Shown one piece after another: positions 1-7,476 of a stretch of DNA of 64,000 nt (position 1 is its first letter; the number at the start of each line of letters is the position of its first letter). Source of the stretch: JAJCYL01 sp963664285. Lineage in GTDB: Bacteria; Bacteroidota; Bacteroidia; Cytophagales; Cyclobacteriaceae. Below the pieces are notes generated by a model, which was not told where the DNA came from, made no database searches, and worked only from the letters and a program-made list of their open reading frames with translations. Position numbers and translations under genes: made by a program. The stretch is taken from the NCBI GenBank assembly GCA_963664285.2, contig CAXXNX010000040.1:186001-250000 (forward strand), given 5' to 3'.

Positions 1-391
1 TACAGACGTTCTTGTTGTTCTTCTTAGTGAATTCGATCTTATCCATAATCCGTTGCACCAGCATCAATCCTAGTCCACCTTTCTTTTTCTTGATTATTAT
101 GTCTTTAAGGTTTGGTTCGGAATATTGATTTAAGGCAAATGCCATACCTTCGTCCACTATTTCGAATATCACCTCTTCCTTGTCCTTGTAATTAATACAC
201 ACCTCAAAACTCTCATCGGCATTACCTTGATGAGAGTGTATTATTAAGTTGGCACAAATTTCGTCTACAGCCAAAACGATCTGATAAGCTTCAATATCGG
301 ACATAGCATGAGATTTGAGCACTTTTTCTACAAAAGCCCTGATCTCCCGCAGCTGCTTTATACTGCAATGTGCTTTAAGCCTGTGTATCAT
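1..391 (-). CDS. Anti-sigma factor serine kinase, RsbW/SpoIIAB-like (3' end cut by window)
   Basis: My translation runs 130 codons from the ATG at 391 to the window edge without a stop. It is a small GHKL ATPase domain: an N-box (DEICANLI, about residues 44-51), a G1-type box (DEGMAF, about 85-90) and a G2-type glycine box (GGLGLML, about 107-113). Proteins of this family bind a sigma factor or response output and phosphorylate the partner STAS antagonist. The start overlaps the end of the STAS gene by 17 bp, so the two are translationally linked, and a PP2C phosphatase lies upstream in the same operon. Family and operon logic are firm; the target it sequesters is not visible here. Confidence 0.88.
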   Translation of the reverse strand, partial: MIHRLKAHCSIKQLREIRAFVEKVLKSHAMSDIEAYQIVLAVDEICANLIIHSHQGNADESFEVCINYKDKEEVIFEIVDEGMAFALNQYSEPNLKDIIIKKKKGGLGLMLVQRIMDKIEFTKKNNKNVC

Positions 392-725
392 TCAAATAAG
401 CCTCAGCCTCCTTTCTGGAGGACACAATTTTCAGTAAGTTCTCTAAACCGATGAGTTCGAATACATGATTGACTTTATCCTGAAGGCCGTATACAACGAA
501 CCTAATACCTTTGTCATTGAAATCTTCCAAATATGACATGAATACACCCAACCCTGCAGAGGAAATATAGTTTAGCCCCTGACAATCAACCAACATCTTC
601 TTATGACCAGCTTCCATAGCCTTGCGAATGGCGTTATCCAGGTGAATAGATGAACTCGCATCAACTTCGCCAACTACAATTAATTGCAGTATTTCATCAT
701 TTGTTATCTCTCGTATTTCTACCAT
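375..725 (-). CDS. STAS-domain anti-sigma factor antagonist (RsbV/SpoIIAA-like)
   Basis: This 116-residue single STAS domain has the usual length of the family. The phosphorylation motif ISSAGLG is at residues 54-60, with Ser55/Ser56 as the expected phosphoacceptor, preceded by a beta-strand ending in DCQGLNY. In the known scheme the unphosphorylated form binds the GHKL kinase and frees its target; phosphorylation by the kinase switches it off and the PP2C phosphatase resets it. It lies 6 bp after the phosphatase gene and overlaps the kinase gene, so the three are one operon. Confidence 0.93.
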   Translation of the reverse strand: MVEIREITNDEILQLIVVGEVDASSSIHLDNAIRKAMEAGHKKMLVDCQGLNYISSAGLGVFMSYLEDFNDKGIRFVVYGLQDKVNHVFELIGLENLLKIVSSRKEAEAYLNDTQA

Positions 726-731
726 TCACCG

Positions 732-2789
732 TTATTTAAATTTTACAATTAATAGAGAATAATCATCCGCCATTGTTTTTTCGTCAGAAAACTTGTAGAG
801 ATCTTCAACCAGCCCTTTCTGAATCAGTTCAGGAGGGTGTTCAGCGTGTCTTTCAAGAGAATCCTTCAATCGGGAATACCCATATTCTTCTCTGTCTGTA
901 TTGGTTGCTTCCGTAATCCCATCGGTGTACAACACAATGATGTCCCCCGGGCTGTATCGGAATTCGTTGACTTCTATGTATTTATTGAATTCTTTGTTTC
1001 TCAAAATGCCCAAACCCATTCCTTTTGTTTCGAAGAAGTCGGCACGTTTACTTTTTAACCGATAATAGAGTATTGGGCTGTGCCCGGCTCTTGAGAATTC
1101 AACTGTCGTTTTCTCAAAATCAATAATATAGAACGCAAGTGTAATAAAGGACGATCTCTCAAGGCATCGGCTTAATGCATTGTTGGCGTGTACCATGAAT
1201 TCCTTTGGAGACAAGTCCAGTTGAACAAGGCTATGAAAAATGCCCTTCATTTGGGACATATTAAATGCTGCCGAGGTACCTTTCCCGGAAACGTCGCCTA
1301 TTACCAGTGCGACTTTATTTTCATCATAATTGTAAATATCATAGTAGTCACCACCAACTTCATCGGCTGCCATAGAAAAAGCTGATATCTCGAGTTTAGC
1401 ATTGCAGTTGAGTTTTTCGGGCAGCAGACTTCTCTGAACACGGTTAGCAATCTTCAGTTCCTCCTTATATCGTTCATTTTTGATAGCTTCATTTAAAAGC
1501 CGGAAGTTCTCTATGGAAATACTGGCCTGGTTAACAAAGGTTTGAATGATCCCAACCATTTCTTTATCAAAGCCATCCGTTACTTCCTTAAGCAAAACAA
1601 TGGTTGCAACATGTTGCGTTTTAGCCATTACTGGAAATACCAATATAGATCTGTATGTACCTCCCTTTAACTTTCCCGTAACTTTCGTGGGCATGTGAGT
1701 GGTATCAAAGTCTAAATCAAAGATCTGTTTGATCTCTTTTTCTCTAAGTAGTTCCTTTATTTCCGGGATTTTATCCTCACTAAGGATGTAAGAATATACT
1801 TTTGTCGTATTACCTTGGGTATCGATTATTTCTATCCAGGCAGCATCTGCAAAAACCGCACTTACTGAACTGTCCAAAAGTATTTCGTAGACCTGATCTT
1901 CATTTTTACCAGAGGGTATTGACTGACTGAGACGTTGGAAACTGACTACCTCCTCTAGCTTCTTTTCAAAAACTGAGGACGTAGGGAGGTTAAAGATGAT
2001 TACCAGAACGGCAATCATCGAATAAATAAATATAAAAGTGAAAATTGACAGCACGTAGACATCATTGATTAGATCAATGGCCAGTTGATTTTCATCCGAG
2101 TAGCGTACCAGGTTTAGGAAGAAGTAACTGAGGTAAACTAAAACCAGTATAATAAAAAGAATACTCTTCCATTTCTGTTTAAAATTGAGATAGGCAACCC
2201 ATTTGAGATTGAATGACAGAACAAAAGCCATCAGAATCAGAATTGTAAAGACAATATTAAATTGCACCTCAAACAGGCCGTAACCCAGCAGGTTGAATAA
2301 CAGCCCTCCGGTTAAAGCATATTCATATGTCCTCCAAAAGGAGAGAAGAAATTTTGATTTCTGGTAAAGGATTAATCTTTTCCACGCTACAAAGGTTGAT
2401 ATAAGAAAAGCCAGTACAAGGCCAATATTTAAATGATAAAAGAAGTTGATAATCAGGATATTCTTTGCGAGAGCCGTCGATCCTAAAAAATTAAAAATGA
2501 ATCTGATAACCAGGGAAAGGATGGTAGTCAACAATCCCGTTACGAATACTTTCCATAACAGGTCCAGAAAATTGACACTCTCCGCTTTGATTATCGTATA
2601 CCGGAAGTAAATGAGCAGGTTAAAAATAAAGAGGATGAGCATCCCCCTGGGCAAGACGCCAGGAATGTCGAAATTGAGATTGTGAGACTGCCCAAAAAGG
2701 ATCAGTAGATCCACCACCAATAACAGCGACCAGAAAATAAAAGCGAAAACAACGCTTAATCGGGTAATTCCTTTATGGGAAAGCTTCAA
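732..2789 (-). CDS. Membrane-anchored PP2C/SpoIIE-type serine phosphatase with GAF domain
   Basis: A 685-residue protein. Residues about 10-270 hold seven or eight hydrophobic segments, followed by a GAF-like sensor (about 285-430) and a C-terminal SpoIIE/PP2C domain (about 455-685). The metal-binding acidic residues are present: D481 in VGGDYYD, D499 in IGDVSGKG, D623 in LYTDGITEA and D675/D676 in MADDYS. This is the RsbU-like member of the partner-switching module and should dephosphorylate the downstream STAS protein in response to a membrane or cytoplasmic signal. It is the first gene of the three-gene operon. The ligand sensed cannot be told from sequence. Confidence 0.92.
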   Translation of the reverse strand: MKLSHKGITRLSVVFAFIFWSLLLVVDLLILFGQSHNLNFDIPGVLPRGMLILFIFNLLIYFRYTIIKAESVNFLDLLWKVFVTGLLTTILSLVIRFIFNFLGSTALAKNILIINFFYHLNIGLVLAFLISTFVAWKRLILYQKSKFLLSFWRTYEYALTGGLLFNLLGYGLFEVQFNIVFTILILMAFVLSFNLKWVAYLNFKQKWKSILFIILVLVYLSYFFLNLVRYSDENQLAIDLINDVYVLSIFTFIFIYSMIAVLVIIFNLPTSSVFEKKLEEVVSFQRLSQSIPSGKNEDQVYEILLDSSVSAVFADAAWIEIIDTQGNTTKVYSYILSEDKIPEIKELLREKEIKQIFDLDFDTTHMPTKVTGKLKGGTYRSILVFPVMAKTQHVATIVLLKEVTDGFDKEMVGIIQTFVNQASISIENFRLLNEAIKNERYKEELKIANRVQRSLLPEKLNCNAKLEISAFSMAADEVGGDYYDIYNYDENKVALVIGDVSGKGTSAAFNMSQMKGIFHSLVQLDLSPKEFMVHANNALSRCLERSSFITLAFYIIDFEKTTVEFSRAGHSPILYYRLKSKRADFFETKGMGLGILRNKEFNKYIEVNEFRYSPGDIIVLYTDGITEATNTDREEYGYSRLKDSLERHAEHPPELIQKGLVEDLYKFSDEKTMADDYSLLIVKFK

Positions 2790-2860
2790 TGGGATGACCG
2801 GCTTAGCTTAGAACAGGGCAATTTAACGAAAATCAGAAGTATTAGTTGATGCAATTGATC

Positions 2861-3538
2861 TTAAACAGTAAGACTTCCACCAATTTCAATTAATTCCAAA
2901 CTAATCCCGGTGCTGGTAAAGGCCGATATAGCATTGTCGTGATTAATCTCAATAATCGGCATGGTGTCATAATGACAACCAATAACCTTGTTAGTTCCAA
3001 GATACTGTGCGGCAATAATCGCATCATCTATATCCATTGTGTAGTTACCTCCAATGGGTAAGATGGAGATGTCCGGTTTGCATACTTCACCAAACATCTT
3101 CAGGTCATAATGTAGAGATGTATCTCCTGCAAAAAATATTTTTACCTCTCCATCATCTATAATAAAACTCCCGGGGTTACCGCCATATGAACCATCCGGC
3201 ATACTGCTGCTGTGATGGGCTTGCAAGTATTTTAATGAATATCCATCCAAATGAAGCTTTCCCCCAAAATTCAGCCCATGTACATTTTCAATACCCTTTT
3301 TTTGATACCACTGCATTACTTCAAATACGCCAATAAGTAAACAACCTGTACGTATTGCAATTCCTTCAGCATCAGCTACGTGATCCGAGTGACCATGAGT
3401 AAGAATTATATAGTCCGGATTTAGATCTTCAGGAGATATTTTGGCTTTCGGATTATCTGTAAGAAAAGGGTCTGTTAATAACCTCTTGCCATTAGAATTA
3501 AATTCGAAACAGCTATGAGATAAGTATTTGATTTCCAT
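2861..3538 (-). CDS. Metallo-beta-lactamase-fold hydrolase (UPF0173/UlaG-like)
   Basis: The metal-binding motif HGHSDH follows the second predicted strand, with further ligand candidates in FAGDTSLHYD and CHYDTMPII near the C-terminus, as in the UPF0173 family of metal-dependent hydrolases. I chose the internal ATG at 3538 (protein MEIKYLSHS...) because family members start just before the H-S-C motif; the longest frame begins seven codons upstream at 3559. Substrate unknown. The IS30 element begins 57 bp upstream of the start and could have separated the gene from its promoter. Confidence 0.85.
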   Translation of the reverse strand: MEIKYLSHSCFEFNSNGKRLLTDPFLTDNPKAKISPEDLNPDYIILTHGHSDHVADAEGIAIRTGCLLIGVFEVMQWYQKKGIENVHGLNFGGKLHLDGYSLKYLQAHHSSSMPDGSYGGNPGSFIIDDGEVKIFFAGDTSLHYDLKMFGEVCKPDISILPIGGNYTMDIDDAIIAAQYLGTNKVIGCHYDTMPIIEINHDNAISAFTSTGISLELIEIGGSLTV

Positions 3539-3601
3539 ATAATAAATCTCAAAAAACAAAAATCAAATTTCCAGCAATTTTCAAATAATCAATTTGTAAG
3601 T

Positions 3602-4606
3602 TCAAGTAATAAGTGCAATTTTCCTTTGTAGCACTTGCTTTGCGTTTAGGTAATTAAATTTTCTAACAGGGCGTTCATTGATTTTGTTTTCAACAACTTT
3701 GATTTGCTCCTCTGTAACAAATCTAATATCTGTTTTCTTAGGATAAAACCTTCTGATTACCCCAATCCTATTTTCAACTGTCCCTTTATCCTGACTAGTA
3801 TAGGGACGAGTGAAATAGGCATCCACATCAAGGGATTGAGCAATCAACTCATGTTTAGAAAATGCCATATCATTATCAAAAGTGAGTGTTTCCAGTTTGT
3901 GTTTATCCTGAGAGAGTTCCTCCACAATAGCTTCGGCCATTTGATCGGCATTTTTACTGTGCATCTTTCTGATTCTGGTAAAAAGACTTGCTCGGTCTGT
4001 CATCACCAACAAAGAGCCTTTGTGGTTTTTACCCATCATTAAATTGACTTCTATATCTCCCAATCGTTCCCTTTTGTTAATGATCTGGGGTCGCTGTTCA
4101 ATTGATACCCTATTCGGGATAATACCTCTACGATCTTTTCTGTTTCCTCGTTTGCGCCTTCGTTTGCCATGTTTTAGATATGTGTATAGTTGTTTGTATT
4201 CTTGGTTCTCCTGGCGGTTGGTGTGCTTACATTCCCATATCCATTGGTAAATCCATTCATGGCTAAGTGGACATTCTCTCGTTTTCTTTCCCTGATGGCT
4301 GATCAATTCAGGACTCCATCTATCTTCTTGGAGCCGGTTAACTATCCAGTCTTTCATGGGTTTGGTGAAAATCACTCTTTTTGGCTTTTCTTGATGACGA
4401 AGATTGGTCCTCCTTTGTGCATTTGCTGTTCGATAGACACCAGCTCCCCTACCTCTTGAACCCACATTTCGCTTAAGCTCACGTGAGATCGTAGACGGGT
4501 GAAAATGAACGATACAGGCAATCTCCTTTTGAGTAGCTCCTGTTTTCAATAATGCTTCAATTTGATACCTTTGATCAATACTGAGATGTGTGTAGTTTTT
4601 TGACAT
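3602..4606 (-). CDS. IS30-family transposase, catalytic Asp changed to Asn
   Basis: N-terminal helix-turn-helix (STISRELKRN) and a C-terminal DDE integrase-fold domain. By alignment to the IS30 signature GDLIIGK, the first catalytic Asp corresponds to position 195 (longest-frame numbering). Copy 2 has VDLMMGK (GAT) but this copy has VNLMMGK (AAT at 4045-4043), so the first metal ligand is lost. The other acidic residues (FDNDMAF, KGTVENR) are intact. The start at 4606 (MSKNYTHLS) is preferred; a start at 4627 adds seven residues. The protein is otherwise full length but probably inactive. Confidence 0.9.
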   Translation of the reverse strand: MSKNYTHLSIDQRYQIEALLKTGATQKEIACIVHFHPSTISRELKRNVGSRGRGAGVYRTANAQRRTNLRHQEKPKRVIFTKPMKDWIVNRLQEDRWSPELISHQGKKTRECPLSHEWIYQWIWECKHTNRQENQEYKQLYTYLKHGKRRRKRGNRKDRRGIIPNRVSIEQRPQIINKRERLGDIEVNLMMGKNHKGSLLVMTDRASLFTRIRKMHSKNADQMAEAIVEELSQDKHKLETLTFDNDMAFSKHELIAQSLDVDAYFTRPYTSQDKGTVENRIGVIRRFYPKKTDIRFVTEEQIKVVENKINERPVRKFNYLNAKQVLQRKIALIT

Positions 4607-4638
4607 TTTGCAATCCAAAGATTGCACTGCTCAGGCTT

Positions 4639-4680
4639 TTGAAGGATGAAAAAGCCCTTAAAAGCTTTTTCATCCTTCAA
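4639..4680. terminator. 17-bp perfect hairpin inside the IS30 left end
   Basis: Bases 4639-4655 are perfectly complementary to 4664-4680 with an 8-base loop. The hairpin lies between the IS terminus and the transposase start and is present in both IS30 copies (about 27829-27870 in copy 2). Such a stem upstream of a transposase would hinder translation or transcription entering from the flanking host gene. The role is inference. Confidence 0.6.
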
Positions 4681-4809
4681 TTGCACTTATTAGTTGATCT
4701 CAGCCTTCTCCAAATACCAATGCTGCAATTAAACATCAGAGGGCTATCATTGGTTTTTGGCTATTGTAATTTGTTTGTAATTTGTCGTTTTTGAAATTTG
4801 GAATTCCAT

Positions 4810-5001
4810 TTAGTGTTTCCAGTTAAAGTGGTTCATGAGTAACCTATCGATAAAAACGAAAAATGTGAAAGCCACCGCTAGGAAAAATAAATTTTGAAGC
4901 GCTGCTCCTGATAGAAAAGAGAGAGAATTGTTGACTTCGTTCATGAAAGTGATAAGCCGATTGACCACTACATTGGCCCCATCGCCCGAAATACCGTCAC
5001 T
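4810..5001 (-). other. Possible out-of-frame C-terminal extension of the anti-sigma-like protein
   Basis: After the 9-G run (coding strand, 5010-5002), the frame reached by adding one G is open through 4813 and stops at 4810. It would add about 65 residues containing a second strongly hydrophobic segment (LFFLAVAFTFFVFI) and end in NHFNWKH. In the frame as given, the upstream protein stops at 4968. The open frame and membrane-like composition suggest the longer protein is the ancestral or alternate form. Confidence 0.5.
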
Positions 5002-5318
5002 CCCCCCCCCAATAATACCGTTCCAACCATAGAAGATATTGTGAGAAATCCCACGATAGAGAGCGCCCTGTAAAGTACACCGTTCCTTTTCTTTGCATTA
5101 ATTAATTGCTCTACTTTGCCGGTTACCAGATCTGTAAAATTTGAAGATGTCTTCTCAAGAGCATTAGCTTTAATATACCCTTCAGTCATCATCAAAGACC
5201 TATAGAGCGCCTCTTCGACGGAATGGTTGTGAAGTTCTCTTAAAATTTCGGAACGCTCTTCATTAGATAATTTGCCATCTATCAGGTCAAATATTTTTTC
5301 TTCAGTAATCTTTTTCAT
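4968..5318 (-). CDS. Putative membrane anti-sigma factor of the ECF operon (116 aa as read)
   Basis: The start codon overlaps the sigma-factor stop as ATGA (5318-5315), the usual sigma/anti-sigma coupling. The N-terminal 90 residues are charged and helical (KKITEEKIFDLIDGKLSNEE), similar in style to Bacteroidota anti-sigma proteins, followed by one hydrophobic segment (about 84-106). The reading frame crosses nine Gs and stops soon after in GGGVTVFRAMGPM. One additional G would fuse it to the extension ending at 4810, giving two membrane segments. I cannot tell whether this is slippage, decay or a sequencing indel. No zinc-type anti-sigma motif is visible. Confidence 0.6.
   Translation of the reverse strand: MKKITEEKIFDLIDGKLSNEERSEILRELHNHSVEEALYRSLMMTEGYIKANALEKTSSNFTDLVTGKVEQLINAKKRNGVLYRALSIVGFLTISSMVGTVLLGGGVTVFRAMGPM
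5002..5010. repeat. Homopolymer tract of nine C (G on coding strand)
   Basis: The run lies inside the anti-sigma-like gene. Its length decides whether the product ends at 4968 or continues to 4810. Confidence 0.9.
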
Positions 5319-5876
5319 AACAATGAGGTGGCTTCCCCTTTTAAAATATGATTCAATTCTAATGCCAGCTTCTTACGCGCCCTAAATAACTTCACCTTTA
5401 AGTTACTCCTATCTTGTGAAATTACCTCAACCATCTCTTCAAGAGATAGTTCGTCAAAGTAGAACAATGTGATAATTAGTTTGTCTTCATCTGATAATTC
5501 CTGCAACGCAAGGTGAATAAATTGTTTCCGATCGTCTGAGCTCATCCTGATGATCAGTGCCACCTAAGGAGACCGACTCATTGTCTATGACAGATGTTTT
5601 AATCCGGTTTTTTCTCCCACTCGACACGGCCGTATTGTACACCACACGATAAAACCAGGTGGTAAACTTGGCGTCTCCCTTGAAACTATCTACGGACCTA
5701 AATAATTTCACAAAGGAGTCTTGCACAATTTCTTCTGCTATCTCCGGAGCGTTAACTATGCGGTTCGCAATAGTGTAGGCATAGTTCTTATGCTTATCAA
5801 CTAATAGCCTGAAAGCATCCATTTCACCATTTTTTACTCGGCGGACTAATTCTTCATCCGTCATATTACTGTTCAC
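5315..5876 (-). pseudogene. ECF sigma-70 factor split by a frameshift near 5535-5545
   Basis: Two overlapping frames together make one sigma factor. The first (5876-5487) carries region 2: DAFRLLVDKHKNYAY, then EIVQDSFVKLFRS and FTTWFYRVVYN. The second (5563-5315) carries region 4: LQELSDEDKLIITLFYF with a helix-turn-helix ending in KVKLFRARKKL. Passing from the first to the second needs a skip of one base near the codons for HQDE/SSDD; the linker otherwise looks continuous. Either the gene is broken, the assembly has one extra base, or the two halves are made separately. The frame is followed by the anti-sigma gene with an ATGA overlap. Confidence 0.75.
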
Positions 5877-5973
5877 TATGCCAATTTGACGCGGACTTGT
5901 GATTTAAAGTTACAGGCAAAAGATTGATATTTAAGTTACCACCATGAATTTAATAGGAGATGTTAAAGTCGGA

Positions 5974-6102
5974 GTTGGAAGATAAAAGCCGGAAGTTAAA
6001 AATCAAATGAGAGATTAAGGATTCGCATTATTATCAAGAAGATTGCACATTTTATCAGGCACTGACAAAAATATTTTGGACTTCCGGCTTCTGTCTTCCA
6101 AC
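5974..6102. repeat. Imperfect 23-bp inverted repeat in intergenic DNA
   Basis: Bases 5974-5996 and 6080-6102 are inverted copies matching at 21 of 23 positions, separated by 83 bp. They fill the gap between the sigma operon and the DUF6249-like gene. They could be a REP-type element or a small non-autonomous insertion; no protein is encoded. Confidence 0.65.
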
Positions 6103-6219
6103 TAAAAACACCAATTAACTAAACTGATGGCTAAACCAAATTTAATGATTTTGATTGAAGCTTGCTGTAACCATGACCGAATGACCGGCGTCAAAGACAC
6201 CGAACATAAAAAAATCAAA

Positions 6220-6573
6220 ATGGAAGGAGTAATTGTAGTTTTCATACCTATTGTATCTGTTGCGGTAATTGGTGTCTTATTGATCTTTTATAGGAAATAT
6301 ACCAATGACGAACGTATGGCATTAATTGAAAAGGGTGCTGATGCAAAAATATTTAATCTAGCTAGTCAAAGATCTTATGGCCCCTTGCGGTTTGCCTTTC
6401 TGATGATAGGTCTCGGTGTAGGGCTCTTAATTGGGGCACCATTAGAAGAAGCAAGGATTATGGAAGAAGGAGTATCTTATGCTTCCATGATCTTAATATT
6501 CGGTGGAATTGGCTTATATTATTCACACATCCTGGAAAGTAAGAAAAGAAAGGATGAAGATAAAGTTGAATAA
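6220..6573 (+). CDS. Small membrane protein, DUF6249-like
   Basis: From the ATG at 6220 the product is 117 residues with three hydrophobic segments (about 3-21, 53-73, 85-103) and the conserved-looking motif NDERMALIEKGADAKIF between the first two. Proteins of this type often sit beside ECF sigma/anti-sigma pairs in Bacteroidota, as here. The longest frame starts at 6127, but its first 31 residues are polar and follow a repeat, so the internal start just before the first membrane segment is more likely. Function unknown. Confidence 0.7.
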   Translation: MEGVIVVFIPIVSVAVIGVLLIFYRKYTNDERMALIEKGADAKIFNLASQRSYGPLRFAFLMIGLGVGLLIGAPLEEARIMEEGVSYASMILIFGGIGLYYSHILESKKRKDEDKVE

Positions 6574-6793
6574 TTATCTCCATCGCAAATTGAGATGCTA
6601 ACAAGGTCTATGAAGTTGCTGGTTTCTTTCCTCGTTTCTGGTTATTTACTGGTCTAATTACAACCAAGAAATCAAACTATAAACCAGCAAACCAGGGCGG
6701 TTGAATCTTATTCAGAAATTTCTACATCTCTCCAAAAAGCGACATACCCCTTAATGTTTTTAGCTAGCTCGTTTGGATTAGGATAGGTACGTT

Positions 6794-6863
6794 AAAGGCA
6801 CATAGTTTACACTTTTAAAGGGACATAGTTTACACTTTTAAAGGGACATAGTTTACACATTTT
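6794..6863 (+). repeat. Three tandem 23-bp copies of the IS481 terminal motif
   Basis: Units start at 6794, 6817 and 6840. Each contains GGACATAGTTTACAC or a one-base variant. Only the left end carries the array. They are probably transposase binding sites. Confidence 0.85.
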
Positions 6864-7476
6864 AAGGAGTGATTTGTGATAAAACACAAATTGATATGCC
6901 TTGGAAAAATGTAACGACTATGGAACAAAGAGTAGAATTTATCTGCGAATGGTTAACCGGAAAGTATACCATCACCGAATTAAGTAAAGCCTTTGGAGTA
7001 TCCCGTCCTACCGCCTACAGACTCATTAATCGGTATGAAACCCGAGGCATTAACGGGATTCGAGATCAATCATCAGCTCCCAGGAATCATCCCAATCGAA
7101 CCAAAGAATATGTGGAAGAAAAGATACTGAAATTGAAGGGTAAATACCCTCGTTGGGGAGCCAAAAAATTACACCGCCTATTGTTTAACCATTGTAACGT
7201 TGAGGACATCCCATCGGTGGTTACTGTACACAATATTCTGTCTAAGAATGGTTTGGTATGTCCACAAAAGCGACTGCGAAGGGTCAAGCCAACATATCCT
7301 ATTTTCGATCCCCATCATTGCAATGAAGTCTGGTCTGCTGACTACAAGGGAAAGTTCCTAATGGGCAATAGAATCTACTGCCATCCATTGACCATAGCTG
7401 ACTCTAAAAGTCGCTTCCTGTTCACTGCAAAGGCTATGTACAAAGAAGACTACAAATCAGCTAAAAATGAGTTTAA

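Larger units (their letters stand above)
3595..4704 (-). mobile_element. IS30-family insertion sequence, copy 1 (1110 bp)
   Basis: The ends were fixed by comparison with copy 2, whose empty site can be read inside an IS1380 element. Both copies are exactly 1110 bp. The terminal inverted repeats are imperfect over about 26 bp and share the core TAATAAGTGCAATT. Flanks are att on the left and ctt on the right, so no clean target duplication is visible, unlike copy 2. The single transposase gene nearly fills the element. Confidence 0.9.

Noticed and set aside
6794..6863. Possible CRISPR-like array
   Set aside because: Three abutting copies without spacers, lying at an IS481 end; no cas genes.
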